DNA from: Allomuricauda sp. CAU 1633
Lineage (GTDB): Bacteria > Bacteroidota > Bacteroidia > Flavobacteriales > Flavobacteriaceae
Assembly (NCBI RefSeq): GCF_017313225.1
Contig: NZ_JAFLNE010000001.1
Span: forward strand, 1,044,499 to 1,108,498
DNA length: 64,000 nucleotides
Reading direction: 5' to 3'
Below, one piece after another: positions 35,997-45,267 of this stretch. A program made the position numbers and the translations under genes. The stretch's first letter is position 1. Each line of letters begins with the position of its first letter. Under the pieces are notes generated by a model that made no database searches, was not told the DNA's origin, and worked only from the letters and a program-made list of their open reading frames with translations.

Positions 35997-36854
35997 ATGA
36001 CCCGAGACATAATCGATATCAACGATTTTATCATTTTGGTGGAGGAGGCGAAGGCTGATGTGCCCACAAAAGACGCGTGCCTGTTTGATGAACCTGTAAT
36101 AGCGGTGGCTTTTTACGGTTCCGGTAATGTGGATCTTGCAGTTAAGCACGGCGACACCCAAAAGGATTTTCAACATACCAAAGGCTTGGCGCTCTCTTTT
36201 TATGCCGATGAAAAGGTGATATTTGAGCATACGGTAGCCTCGGATAAACCTTTGGAATGTATTGTAATTGCCACCTCGCCCCGAAATCTGGAAAAGTTGC
36301 CCAATGAAGAGGGGGAATTGTTCTCAGAAATGCTCAATCAATTGGTGAACCCATCGGATTCTTATGTGGAAGGGCCACAATTTTTTATGACGCCAGAGAT
36401 GCAATCCATTGTGGACCAGATTTTTCATAATTCGTATGAAGGGAAGACCAAAATGATGTTCTTTCGGAGTCAGATGACGGCCTTGCTATCCCATTTTTTT
36501 GGACAATTGGCCACTATGGATAAATCGGTCATCAAAACATCAGAACGTGAAAAATTGTTTCAGGCGAAAGAAATTCTTTCCAACCAGTTGGACAACCCAC
36601 CATCATTAACAGAGCTGTCCAGACAAATAGGACTTAATAGTTTTAAATTGAAAAAAAACTTCAAGGAAGTTTTTGGGGTTCCAGTGTTCAAGTATCTTCA
36701 AAACGAACGGATGAACAAGGCCCACGAATTGCTCCGAAATCATGAAGCTACGGTACAGGAGGCTGCTTGGCAAGTGGGCTATGACAGCCTGAGTTCCTTT
36801 TCCAATGCCTTTTCCAAAAAGTTTGGGTTTCGTCCCAGTGAAATTCGGCAATAG
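35997..36854 (+). CDS. AraC family regulator, PchR-like
   Basis: 285 residues. The C-terminal AraC domain (LTELSRQIGLNSFKLKKNFKEVFGVPVFKYLQNERMNKA, then VQEAAWQVGYDSLSSFSNAFSKKFGFRPSEIR) has both helix-turn-helix motifs. The N-terminal region resembles siderophore-sensing PchR-type regulators (FYGSGNVDLAVKHGDTQKDF). Its place after the heme/iron locus suggests it controls that locus. Near-leaderless transcript. Convergent with the cyclase gene, 7 bp apart. Confidence 0.9.
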   Translation: MTRDIIDINDFIILVEEAKADVPTKDACLFDEPVIAVAFYGSGNVDLAVKHGDTQKDFQHTKGLALSFYADEKVIFEHTVASDKPLECIVIATSPRNLEKLPNEEGELFSEMLNQLVNPSDSYVEGPQFFMTPEMQSIVDQIFHNSYEGKTKMMFFRSQMTALLSHFFGQLATMDKSVIKTSEREKLFQAKEILSNQLDNPPSLTELSRQIGLNSFKLKKNFKEVFGVPVFKYLQNERMNKAHELLRNHEATVQEAAWQVGYDSLSSFSNAFSKKFGFRPSEIRQ

Positions 36855-36861
36855 CCCCACA

Positions 36862-37917
36862 TTATTTTTGAGACACCGCAAAAAGAGCCACTTTTTCTTC
36901 TTTTCCCTTTAGGGAAATGCTACCCATCGCAGTAAATGTGTATGCATCTGAATTAAAATTATCGGCCAATATTTCGGAAATCAACAGCTCGCTTTCCAGC
37001 ACATTGCATTGCCCTTGGATTCGGGCAGCTGTGTTTAACGTATCCCCGTGATACGCAATTTCCTTTTTGTATTTCCCGACTTCAGTAACGGTGACCATGC
37101 CCGAATGCATTCCAGCCTTGAAAAAAGGGAGTACGCCATATTTTTTTTCATAATAGTCACGCTTTTTTTCCAAAGTCATTTTAAAGTTGAAAAAGGACTT
37201 GAGACCATTTTCATTTTTAATCCCGCTCATTAAGGACCAGGTCAACACGGCTTCATCCCCAACATATTGGTAGATTTCAGCAGGGTTGTTGGCGATGGCA
37301 TTCCCAAGATCGTTAAAACAATCCTGAATCAACAAACTATAGTTTACATGCCCCAATTGTTCAGCAAGCTGGGTGGAGGACTGGAGGTCCAAAAACATAA
37401 AAATACGTTCCTCTTCCCTGGGAACAAGGAACTTGCCCTGGACCAACTTTTTTAAATTTCCCTCTCCCAACATCAAATTAATTTGCCGTAAAAAGGTTAA
37501 AAAGACATCAACGGACAATACATAAAAATAGATTGCCCCACTACCGGCATCAATGGCAAAGGCCACAATCCCCAAAGAAGTGCCAAAATAGAATTGGTAC
37601 ACCACATACGCCCCCAAAACCAACAGCATCAAGAAGAGGATGCCATAAATCATACGGAAAATAAGGAGGGTGATCAAGGAGCGGTATTTTTGTACCCGTT
37701 CTTCAGTAAGTATTTGGGCAAATCCGGAAATTAGTCCTATAACAGGACCCAAGGTTATCGAGATTGATAGGCTGGATAGGAAGTCAAATTTAAGACTGCC
37801 CAGTTCGGTGGTGCCCACCCCGCGCACAATGCTCAGGAACACAAAGGCGAGGGTCCAACCAATGCAATAAAACCGGATTATCCGCCACCTACGGGTATTG
37901 ATGAAAGCCACAGCCAT
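36862..37917 (-). CDS. class III adenylate/guanylate cyclase domain membrane protein
   Basis: 351 residues. About four membrane helices (14-35, 45-68, 84-105, 110-135) precede a class III nucleotidyl cyclase domain (about 165-351). Metal-binding aspartates are in FMFLDLQSST and YVGDEAVLTW; the transition-state Asn/Arg pair is in DTLNTAARIQGQ. All key residues seem present, so it is probably active, making cAMP or possibly cGMP. This short membrane-linked type recurs in Bacteroidota. Confidence 0.9.
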   Translation of the reverse strand: MAVAFINTRRWRIIRFYCIGWTLAFVFLSIVRGVGTTELGSLKFDFLSSLSISITLGPVIGLISGFAQILTEERVQKYRSLITLLIFRMIYGILFLMLLVLGAYVVYQFYFGTSLGIVAFAIDAGSGAIYFYVLSVDVFLTFLRQINLMLGEGNLKKLVQGKFLVPREEERIFMFLDLQSSTQLAEQLGHVNYSLLIQDCFNDLGNAIANNPAEIYQYVGDEAVLTWSLMSGIKNENGLKSFFNFKMTLEKKRDYYEKKYGVLPFFKAGMHSGMVTVTEVGKYKKEIAYHGDTLNTAARIQGQCNVLESELLISEILADNFNSDAYTFTAMGSISLKGKEEKVALFAVSQK

Positions 37918-38018
37918 TTTTCAAAGTTATCCTTTTCAAACAAATCTTACTGCTTTTCAAACAAATAGAGCCCATGGGTTTGGCGCAATTTTGTCCTGTA
38001 ATCTTAAAACAAATCAAA

Positions 38019-38426
38019 ATGAAATTCTTTAGAGCTGTATTCATCGGACTTATCATCTGGATTTTGGGAGTGAGCATTTTTCTACTATCCTACTTTATAC
38101 CTGTCATGAAGGATTTAGATTTTCAGGCTAATCTAGTACTCTCACTGGCCGTGATTCCCCTGGTTTGGATGGGTTCATGGTTCTACTACACCAAGGAAGC
38201 TAAAACCCATGGGCTAACAGTAGGAGCAATATTATTCCTGACCAGTGCCCTGATGGATGCATTTATTACGGTTCCGTATCTAATGGCTCCCTATGGAGAA
38301 ACCCATTACAGTTTTTTTACTGCTCCCTGTTTTTGGTTAATCGCTGTGGAGTTTGTGTTGACGACAGTGCTGTTCTGGAATTTCATAGGGAAGTCAAGCA
38401 ATCAGAAAACAATCAATTCAAAATAA
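38019..38426 (+). CDS. DUF5367-like membrane protein
   Basis: 135 residues with four membrane helices: about 5-27, 34-53, 63-85 and 98-120. The pattern AVFIGLIIWILGVSIFLLSYFIP ... AILFLTSALMDAFITVPYL ... HYSFFTAPCFWLIAVEFV matches DUF5367. Function unknown. The start is ATG at 38019; a longer frame from 37974 adds a polar stretch with no support. It lies 29 bp before an NmrA-like reductase gene and may be co-transcribed. Confidence 0.78.
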   Translation: MKFFRAVFIGLIIWILGVSIFLLSYFIPVMKDLDFQANLVLSLAVIPLVWMGSWFYYTKEAKTHGLTVGAILFLTSALMDAFITVPYLMAPYGETHYSFFTAPCFWLIAVEFVLTTVLFWNFIGKSSNQKTINSK

Positions 38427-38455
38427 AATAGTCTAATAACAAAAACAAGAAAATC

Positions 38456-39292
38456 ATGAAAGCAAATTATTTAGTACTCGGTGGAAAAGGAAAAACAGGA
38501 CGTAAAGTTGTTGAGCGATTGACACAAATGCATCAAAACGTACGTATCGGTTCACGAAGCGAAACCCCAGCATTTGATTGGGAAAATCCAGAAACTTGGG
38601 CCAACGCTTTGGAAGGAATGGATAGGGTATACATTACTTTTCAGCCGGATTTAGCGGTTCCCGGCGCTTTGGAAGCCATTGAAGGTTTTATCAAAATCGC
38701 AAAGCAGAAAAAAATCAAAAAAGTGGTGCTTTTGTCCGGAAAAGGAGAACGCGAGGCCGAACTGTGTGAGCAAGTGGTCATCAATTCAGGCATTGATTAC
38801 ACTATTGTACGGGCCAGCTGGTTCAATCAGAATTTTAGCGAAAGTTTCTTTTTGGATCCCATTTTGGCCGGGCATGTTGCATTACCCCAGGCCGAGGCAA
38901 AGGTTCCTTATGTGGATACCAATGACATTGCCGATGTAATTGTGGAAGCATTGATGAAAGACAGTCATAATGGGGAAATCTATGAGTTGACAGGCCCTCG
39001 CTTTTTGACTTTTCAACAAGTTGTGAATGAGATTGCACAAGCTTCGGGTCGTGACATCACATTTATGCCGATATCACTTCCAGCGTATACCAAAATGATG
39101 GAGGACTTTGGTGTGCCTTCAGATTATGTTTGGTTGATTAATTATCTGTTTTCCGAAGTATTGGGGAATAAAGCCAATGAAGTCATCACCCATGATATTG
39201 AAAAAGTTCTGGGGAGAAAACCCATAGATTTTTCGGAATATGCAAAGGAAACTGCCGCAACCGGAATTTGGAACCAAGAGGTTGAGGTATAG
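38456..39292 (+). CDS. NAD(P)-binding NmrA-like reductase/epimerase family protein
   Basis: 278-aa cytoplasmic atypical short-chain dehydrogenase. The Rossmann loop is YLVLGGKGKTGRKVVERL (GxxGxxG-like); the NADP-type basic segment VRIGSRSE follows; and later blocks are VVLLSGKGEREAE and YTIVRASWFNQNFSE. The usual catalytic YxxxK is absent, as in the NmrA group, so it may act as a redox sensor or quinone/ketone reductase. A strong terminator follows. Confidence 0.88.
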   Translation: MKANYLVLGGKGKTGRKVVERLTQMHQNVRIGSRSETPAFDWENPETWANALEGMDRVYITFQPDLAVPGALEAIEGFIKIAKQKKIKKVVLLSGKGEREAELCEQVVINSGIDYTIVRASWFNQNFSESFFLDPILAGHVALPQAEAKVPYVDTNDIADVIVEALMKDSHNGEIYELTGPRFLTFQQVVNEIAQASGRDITFMPISLPAYTKMMEDFGVPSDYVWLINYLFSEVLGNKANEVITHDIEKVLGRKPIDFSEYAKETAATGIWNQEVEV

Positions 39293-39317
39293 ACCAAATC
39301 TGCCTTTTTAAATGAAG

Positions 39318-39340
39318 CAGGCCCTTTGGGCCTGTTTTTT
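39318..39340 (+). terminator. rho-independent terminator after the NmrA-like gene
   Basis: CAGGCCC and GGGCCTG arms with a TTT loop and six T residues. Confidence 0.92.
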
Positions 39341-39342
39341 AT

Positions 39343-40065
39343 TTAGATGAGCGTTGTCAAATAACTGTAAGCAATTCCAGATAGGATAGCTAGCCCAAAA
39401 CTTAGCAGTGTACCAATAAGGACATACTCGGTGAGTTTACGGTTTTTGCCTTTGTTGAGGTCTCCAAAACGGAATACGGATTTAGCCGCAATCAAGAGCC
39501 CAATGGCCGCCCATTGTTGTATCAAGATAAAACCAAAGACAAAAAGTCGCTCCAGCATACCGATGTAGGTCCCGGCATTTTTTAGGGAGCCGCCTTCGGT
39601 GGATTCATCATCTTTGGCAATTTCATCAATATAAGGGGCCAACAACATCCGCATGAAAATACCGCAGACATAGGTGACGAAGACCAGAAATGTAATTAAC
39701 AAAAGATTTTTCTCGCCAAATAGTGTGGTGAAATCAATCTCAAAAGGGGAAATCCAGTAAATCATGCCCGCAATGACCAAAAGGTGCAGTATTTGATCCA
39801 CCACAAAAAGCCAGCGGTAATTTTTTTCATTGGTAAGGCTGAGTTTGCCTATATCGATTATGAAATGGGAAACCACAATGATGGCAATTACTCCCAAATG
39901 GTGAAATTGAAGGATGAGCAGTAGGGTCAACAGATGCACGGCAATATGCCAATACAGGTATTTGGATTTCCATTTGTTTTGTAGCTTGTCCTCTACCCAA
40001 TGCCCGGGCTGGAGTACAAAATCGCCAATAAAATGCGCCAAGATAAGCTTTAGGGCCAGTATCAT
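39343..40065 (-). CDS. DUF3307 membrane protein
   Basis: 240 residues with about six membrane helices. The DUF3307 start LILAHFIGDFVLQPGHWVEDK and the HLLTLLLILQFHHLGVIAIIVVSHFIIDIGKL block are characteristic. It overlaps the SatD gene by 4 bp and is expressed after it; the SatD-DUF3307 pair is widely conserved in Bacteroidota and its function is not known. Confidence 0.9.
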   Translation of the reverse strand: MILALKLILAHFIGDFVLQPGHWVEDKLQNKWKSKYLYWHIAVHLLTLLLILQFHHLGVIAIIVVSHFIIDIGKLSLTNEKNYRWLFVVDQILHLLVIAGMIYWISPFEIDFTTLFGEKNLLLITFLVFVTYVCGIFMRMLLAPYIDEIAKDDESTEGGSLKNAGTYIGMLERLFVFGFILIQQWAAIGLLIAAKSVFRFGDLNKGKNRKLTEYVLIGTLLSFGLAILSGIAYSYLTTLI

Positions 40066-40661
40066 AGTTGGGTGAGTTGGGATTGATAAAATTGAATCAT
40101 TTTTTGGACTTCATCGAAGCCAGCACGTATAAGGGCTTCACTAATGGTGCTTTGTGACTTGCCCAAAATGGATGCTAGTTCATTTTGACTGACTTTGGGG
40201 TGTTCCAAAGCAGTTTTTACAACTCTGGCGGTGGCCGGTAGCCAACTGTTCATGGAAAGGGATGCCAGTTGCAGCATTAAATTCATGGACGTATCAAAAT
40301 CTTCAGATGCTGATTTTAGGGCCATGGTCTGTTTCTTGAGATTTTCAAAACATTCTCCGGAAAACACAAACGCAGGTCCATTGGATTCGGTTATTTTTTG
40401 GGCGTCATAGGTTTTTTCGCCTAGCCCAATAGCTATCCGTACATCCATATCACGAGTCTGTTTTATGGATGCTTTGATATAAACAGCAGCTTCTAGGGCA
40501 TTTTCAGAAGGGGTTTCCAACTGAAAGCTATCCCCTCGGTAGATTTCCCACGCTTTTGGCTCATTCCCATATTTGCCCAAAGCTTCTTTTAATTGGGGCA
40601 ACCATTTGGCGGTTTTATGCGCTGATGAATTTTTGATGTCTCCTGTAAGGATGGCAACCAT
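40062..40661 (-). CDS. SatD family transcriptional regulator-like protein
   Basis: 199 residues. The N-terminal region (VAILTGDIKNSSAH, ELKALGKYG-like) matches SatD. The C-terminal helix-turn-helix (VSQNELASILGKSQSTISEALIRAGFDEVQ, about 158-190) suggests DNA binding. Upstream lies an array of three 28-bp repeats that is probably its own operator. Overlaps the DUF3307 gene by 4 bp (coupled translation). The SatD family was first noted next to saturation-density genes; the molecular role is open. Confidence 0.88.
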   Translation of the reverse strand: MVAILTGDIKNSSAHKTAKWLPQLKEALGKYGNEPKAWEIYRGDSFQLETPSENALEAAVYIKASIKQTRDMDVRIAIGLGEKTYDAQKITESNGPAFVFSGECFENLKKQTMALKSASEDFDTSMNLMLQLASLSMNSWLPATARVVKTALEHPKVSQNELASILGKSQSTISEALIRAGFDEVQKMIQFYQSQLTQL

Positions 40662-40693
40662 TTGTTCTTGTTAAAAATATCCGTTAATCAGCA

Positions 40694-40777
40694 GATAATT
40701 GTAAATATCTGTAAAATAGCCGATATATGCAAATATCTGTAAAATAGCCGATAATTGTAAATATCGTTAAAAAAAGC
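40694..40777. repeat. three tandem 28-bp repeats upstream of satD-like gene (operator array)
   Basis: Units start at 40694, 40722 and 40750. Each begins with a near-palindrome of the form GATAATTGTAAATATC, followed by a TGTAAAATAGCC-type spacer; a fourth partial GATATTG begins at 40778. The exact 28-bp period with a conserved palindromic core fits helical-phase-spaced regulator binding sites. It is not a CRISPR array since there are no variable spacers. Confidence 0.75.
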
Positions 40778-40794
40778 GATATTGTTTAATTAAA

Positions 40795-40831
40795 CAAAAA
40801 AGAAGCCGCGCCCATGGCAGGCGCGGCTTCT
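40795..40831 (-). terminator. strong terminator after the Spy/CpxP-like gene
   Basis: Perfect 12-bp arms AGAAGCCGCGCC (40801-40812) and GGCGCGGCTTCT (40820-40831) with a 7-nt loop, followed on the minus strand by a T run. It insulates the SatD operator array from the gene upstream. Confidence 0.93.
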
Positions 40832-40850
40832 AAAAAATCAACAAAAAACA

Positions 40851-41297
40851 CTATCCTCTTCTTCCTTTCTCCTGCATTTTCTTTTTGCCATGATGCGCTT
40901 TCGCGAATCGTAGTTTTTTCCAAGTTTGGTATTGCTCATCATTTAATACCTCCCTCATTTTTTCCTGATGTGCAATTTGATGGTCCAATCGTGCATTCTC
41001 CATTTCAAATCGCTCTTCCGTAGTGGGTTTTTTCCGTTCACCACTTTCTCTCAAGGCCTTCATTTCATCCCACTTGGCCTTTCTAAATTCAGCCTCATCC
41101 AAATTGATGGTCATGACCTTTTGTTGTTGTACCTTGGTTAAATCTAGGGCCAAGGTCATTTGTTTGGTCTGTAAAGTGGCCATTTGCTCTGCGGTCATGT
41201 CCATTTTTGGACTTTTGTGCATTCTATGGCCTTCTTGCCTTTGTGCTAGGGCACCTATGGATATCAAAAGTGCCAATGCTACTACTAATCGTTTCAT
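40851..41297 (-). CDS. Spy/CpxP-like periplasmic protein (DUF4890 type)
   Basis: 148 residues from ATG at 41295-41297 (an upstream in-frame start at 41336 would precede the signal peptide). The signal peptide MKRLVVALALLISIGALAQ is followed by a basic, helical region with two LTxxQ-like motifs (MDMTAEQMATLQTKQM, LDLTKVQQQKV) and a C-terminal MREVLNDEQYQTWKKL, as in Spy/CpxP chaperones. Likely envelope-stress chaperone; rich in Lys, Met and His. Ended by the strong terminator. Confidence 0.82.
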   Translation of the reverse strand: MKRLVVALALLISIGALAQRQEGHRMHKSPKMDMTAEQMATLQTKQMTLALDLTKVQQQKVMTINLDEAEFRKAKWDEMKALRESGERKKPTTEERFEMENARLDHQIAHQEKMREVLNDEQYQTWKKLRFAKAHHGKKKMQEKGRRG

Positions 41298-41401
41298 ATG
41301 TTTACTTTTTAATGATTTATAGCTTGGACAGGGCAATCATCCAATGGTTTAATCATTAAGCCAACATTTATGAAGCTTTTAACAGCGAAGCACGGAGGGA
41401 C

Positions 41402-41590
41402 TTATTTTTGTTCCTCCTCCAAATTTGTTTGGGGTTTTTCCAATTCGTCGACATCTTGGAACTGTGTTTCAACGAAGGTTTCTGAACCGATTTGTTCTTG
41501 AAATTTATCCTGTTGTTCCATTTGGTAGTATACCACGGAAGAAATCACAAAACAGGAAAAGAAGATGAGGCTTTTTACTTTGTAGGTCAT
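41402..41590 (-). CDS. small membrane-anchored acidic protein
   Basis: 62 residues. An N-terminal signal/anchor helix (VKSLIFFSCFVISSVVYY) is followed by a Glu/Gln-rich tail (DVDELEKPQTNLEEEQK). No family recognised. Codon use looks normal and it lies on the same strand as its neighbours, 104 bp before the Spy-like gene. Real but unexplained, or a chance frame; moderate confidence. Confidence 0.5.
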   Translation of the reverse strand: MTYKVKSLIFFSCFVISSVVYYQMEQQDKFQEQIGSETFVETQFQDVDELEKPQTNLEEEQK

Positions 41591-41766
41591 GACTTTAAAG
41601 ATTTGGGATTACTAAAGTAGTTAAACCTTTGGTCAATCTACACGATATGTTGCGAAATGACCCTAATTCGATGTGAACAGGATGAAATGCATGGTATAAT
41701 CGATAAACGGCAAGGTTTATGGACTAAAGCCCAAATCTTGTACTAAATTCCTACAAACCTATAGGA

Positions 41767-44259
41767 TTATTTTGGCTCCAAAATCAAATCAATACGTTCC
41801 AAAGCATCTTGAAGATGGTAACGACTCATGGTGTCCGACGTTCTGGCCAATCCATTCCTAATATCCCTTTTCAAACTATTGAGTTCGGCCCTGGCCACAG
41901 AACGAATATCTGATTGACTGGTGTTGATTGCCGTGGACTTTCGATACCCTCCAAAATCAGAAAGTTTTGATTGGTTTTCGGCAGTCATCAAATATTCCAA
42001 ACGATCTATATGGGCTTTTTGAAGATTTCTTCGGTAGGTGTCAATGGCTTTTCCAGTTTGGGTTTCGGACCAAACACCATTTCTGAGATCCTGCATCATT
42101 TCCAACAAGCCGTAGGCATTATCACCATTTATGGTTTCATTTTCAATAACCCGTGCCAGTTTCCCTAATTGGAGCATAGTGTTCAAATAGCGTACCTGCA
42201 TGGAACGGATACGCTCCACAGAACCCGAATATTGGATTTTGTTAAAAATAGTTTGGTCAATCAACCATTCCGGGGTTTTAAAAAGTTGCCCCTGTAGAAA
42301 CATCATGCAATTTTTTTGATGATCCTTGCTTACATGGGTATACACTGCACCCTCTTGATCGGCTGTTTTATGGTATTCGTAAACACCTCCAATATTATTG
42401 GATACATGGCCCATATATCTTTGAAATTGAGCTACCACCTGTCCGTACATGGTTTCCAAATCGTCATAGTTTTCACCATCTTCGGTGGTCCACTGCATTA
42501 AATTGGGTAAAATTCGTTTTAAGTTTTCTATACCATACCAACTTGCTTTTATCGCATCATCCCCTAAATCCTCGGTCTGCGAACTTGGGTCATGGATATC
42601 GCCTATCTGTTGGTGTCCAAATCGATACATAGGGTCATCCTCATGCTCACGGACCCAACTGTTCAAGATGGGTTTTTCATCTTCTGCGGATTTGTCCAAA
42701 ATAGGCTTGTAGCCCCATCGGATGGCATACTTATCATACACCCCAATGTTGGGCATGAGTGCTACGCCTTCATCCCCAGGTTGTGCTACATAATTGAAAC
42801 GGGCATAGTCCATAATGGAAGGAGCCGTACCATATTTTTGTGTAAAACTTACCGAACGAAGTGAATCCACAGGATAGGCCACGCTACTGCCCATATTGTG
42901 GGGCAATCCAAGGGTATGTCCCACTTCGTGGGAAGAGACAAAACGAATCAGCCTACCCATAATATCTTTTTTGAACTGCACATTACGGGCATTGGGATTA
43001 ATGGCTGCCGTTTGCACAAAGAACCAGTTGCGCAGCAAGCTCATTACGTTGTGGTACCAATTTATGTCCGATTCCAATATCTCACCACTTCTGGGATCGC
43101 TCACATGAGGGCCATTGGCATTGGGAATAGGGGAGGCCAAATACCGAACCACGGAATAGCGTACATCCTCCGGTGACCATTCGGGGTCTTCTTCGGGAGA
43201 AGGTGGGTCTTTGGCAATAATCGCATTTTTGAATCCAGCAGCTTCGAAGGCCACTTGCCAATCCTCGATGCCCTGTTTTATGAAAGGCACCCATTCTTTT
43301 GGTGTAGCTCGATCTATATAATATATAATGGGTTTTTTGGGTTCCACCAATTCCCCTGCTTTGTATTTTGCAATGTCTTCATCCTTGACTTCCAATCGCC
43401 AGCGATCTAAATAAGTGACGGTTTTGCTTTCTTGGGCATCCAATCCATAATCTACCTGTCCTCTGGCGAACCATCCAACCCGTCTATCAAAATAGCGGCG
43501 TTTCATGGGTTCCTTGGGTAGCAAAATCATGGAATTATTGATTTCTATTGAGATGGATCCCATGCTTTCGTTGCTCGGAGGCTCACTGGCAACATAAGTT
43601 TTTACATGACGAGTCTCAATATTCAAGGGATAGCTTTTGATGGATTCAATAAAACTTCGGTCACCATCCATTCGGCTAACCTTGTATTGTTTTCGATAAC
43701 CATCGGGCATTCCTAAAGCATTCACATCCTTGGTAAACATAGGGTCAACCTCAATGACCGTAGCTGGGTTCAGGGAATCTTTTTTATTAAATGCTTTTAT
43801 ATCGAATGCAAAAAGTACCGGTTCAAAATTGGAATTGACCACAGCTTCGTGGATGGGAAGGGAATCCGCAGCCACATTTCCGTAGGAGATTACTCGTAAC
43901 AATACTTTTTTGGGCTTTTTCTCCCAACGTAACACTTGGGTGTTGATTTTTCCGCCACCAAAACCAATTCCGGTCGCGGTTTTGGAAATTCGACTTACCA
44001 TCAGCATCTCTCGGGTAAAGAGTGAATCTGGTATTTCGTAGTAATATTTGTCATCTACCTCATGGACACTGAACAGACCCGTATCGGTTTTAGCCTCTTT
44101 AGTAATGACCTTGTCATAGGGTTTAATATCACCCGGTTTGGCATCCTTTTTTTGTTCGGTGGTCTTTTTTTTCTTTTTGAAGAGTTGTGCCTCTGCGGTC
44201 TGAAATGAGGCTAGGGTAACAACTAAAATGAGTAGTTGAGGGAGTAGTTTTTTGATCAT
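41767..44259 (-). CDS. zinc-dependent metalloprotease, DUF5117/DUF5118 type
   Basis: 830 residues. Signal peptide (to about residue 24), DUF5118 and DUF5117 regions, then a metzincin-like catalytic domain with HEVGHTLGLPHN: His444, Glu445, His448 and His454 are visible, giving an extended HExxHxxGxxH zinc site. The C-terminal DUF5117-like helical part covers about 520-830. Secreted or periplasmic peptidase common in Bacteroidota; substrate unknown. The upstream 44260-44525 gap is AT-rich and holds no clear gene. Confidence 0.93.
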   Translation of the reverse strand: MIKKLLPQLLILVVTLASFQTAEAQLFKKKKKTTEQKKDAKPGDIKPYDKVITKEAKTDTGLFSVHEVDDKYYYEIPDSLFTREMLMVSRISKTATGIGFGGGKINTQVLRWEKKPKKVLLRVISYGNVAADSLPIHEAVVNSNFEPVLFAFDIKAFNKKDSLNPATVIEVDPMFTKDVNALGMPDGYRKQYKVSRMDGDRSFIESIKSYPLNIETRHVKTYVASEPPSNESMGSISIEINNSMILLPKEPMKRRYFDRRVGWFARGQVDYGLDAQESKTVTYLDRWRLEVKDEDIAKYKAGELVEPKKPIIYYIDRATPKEWVPFIKQGIEDWQVAFEAAGFKNAIIAKDPPSPEEDPEWSPEDVRYSVVRYLASPIPNANGPHVSDPRSGEILESDINWYHNVMSLLRNWFFVQTAAINPNARNVQFKKDIMGRLIRFVSSHEVGHTLGLPHNMGSSVAYPVDSLRSVSFTQKYGTAPSIMDYARFNYVAQPGDEGVALMPNIGVYDKYAIRWGYKPILDKSAEDEKPILNSWVREHEDDPMYRFGHQQIGDIHDPSSQTEDLGDDAIKASWYGIENLKRILPNLMQWTTEDGENYDDLETMYGQVVAQFQRYMGHVSNNIGGVYEYHKTADQEGAVYTHVSKDHQKNCMMFLQGQLFKTPEWLIDQTIFNKIQYSGSVERIRSMQVRYLNTMLQLGKLARVIENETINGDNAYGLLEMMQDLRNGVWSETQTGKAIDTYRRNLQKAHIDRLEYLMTAENQSKLSDFGGYRKSTAINTSQSDIRSVARAELNSLKRDIRNGLARTSDTMSRYHLQDALERIDLILEPK

Positions 44260-44525
44260 TGTGTGTCATTTTGATTGATGCAATGCTTCCAAAGAACCAA
44301 AAAAACATCAAAACAGACTGTTAAATAAATATTAATGCAAACTTTTTTTGGGTGAAGACAAAATCTTCGGCAGTCCTGCGTTTTACTGATGGTTTACGCT
44401 GTAACACCTTGTTTTTAGGGGGTTCAGAGGAATCTATTTTTCGTGAAAAAAATCTAAAAGGTGTAACATTTTAAATTCATAATAGTCTTATAAGCATATC
44501 ATCAATCACAAAATTCAATCAAAAA

Positions 44526-45239
44526 ATGAACAAGTTATTATTAATTTATGGATGTGTACTTTTAAGTAGTTCCGCCATAGCAAGTGACCAACAAAGGACG
44601 GCGGTCGTAGAAACCAAATCAGAGACCGCCAGTACCTTGGAAAATGAGTTTACAGTATTGAATATCAATGCTGAATGGAATGAAGCCAACCTGTCCGATG
44701 GGGCATATGAGCTGAATTTGGACGACATAGTGTTTATTGAGGAAGATACCGATATTGATCTCGGTTTTGATACCGCCGACTATCTTCCCAAGGATTTTAA
44801 TCCTTATAAAACCTATTTTGATTTGAATTCCATCATATACCTTGAAAGCGAAGTTGAACAAGAGCTTGGATTTAGCACTAAGTCATACCTTCCTGAAGGT
44901 TTTGATCCCTACACTCAAGTTGTGGATGTTCATGGCATCAATTATTTGGAAGAAGAAGAGGATGTTGAATTAGGTTTCAATACCCAAGATTACCTTCCAG
45001 AAGGATTTTCACCCTACGAAGTGTATGTGAATTTGAACGCTATCCAATTTATTGAGGATGACGTAGAATTTACACTTGGTTTGGATACTGAATATGAATT
45101 GCCAGAAGGTTTTGATCCTTACACCAATGTTTTGGAGGTGACTTCCATCAATTACATGGAAGATGACAAAATAGATTTGGGGTTCGATACTTCTAAGTAT
45201 CTCCCAGAAGGTTTTGACCCTTATGCAGGGACAGAGTAG
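44526..45239 (+). CDS. secreted acidic protein with five 35-residue tandem repeats
   Basis: 237 residues. Signal peptide MNKLLLIYGCVLLSSSAIAS, a 45-residue linker, then five tandem units (about residues 67-101, 102-136, 137-171, 172-206, 207-237). The consensus is roughly: hydrophobic-Asn-x-hydrophobic, a run of Asp/Glu, LGFDTxxYLPEGFDPY, then 5-7 residues ending in Val-Asp-hydrophobic. Strongly acidic, no cysteines in the repeat. The function is unknown; a calcium-binding or surface-adhesive role is conceivable from the acid clusters but unproven. A terminator and a repeated AT-rich intergenic unit follow. Confidence 0.8.
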   Translation: MNKLLLIYGCVLLSSSAIASDQQRTAVVETKSETASTLENEFTVLNINAEWNEANLSDGAYELNLDDIVFIEEDTDIDLGFDTADYLPKDFNPYKTYFDLNSIIYLESEVEQELGFSTKSYLPEGFDPYTQVVDVHGINYLEEEEDVELGFNTQDYLPEGFSPYEVYVNLNAIQFIEDDVEFTLGLDTEYELPEGFDPYTNVLEVTSINYMEDDKIDLGFDTSKYLPEGFDPYAGTE

Positions 45240-45267
45240 TAGGATGTTTTAGTTTTCATTTTACAAA

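Noticed and set aside
40694..40777. CRISPR-like tandem repeat
   Set aside because: Units abut with no variable spacers and lie next to an HTH gene; better read as operators.
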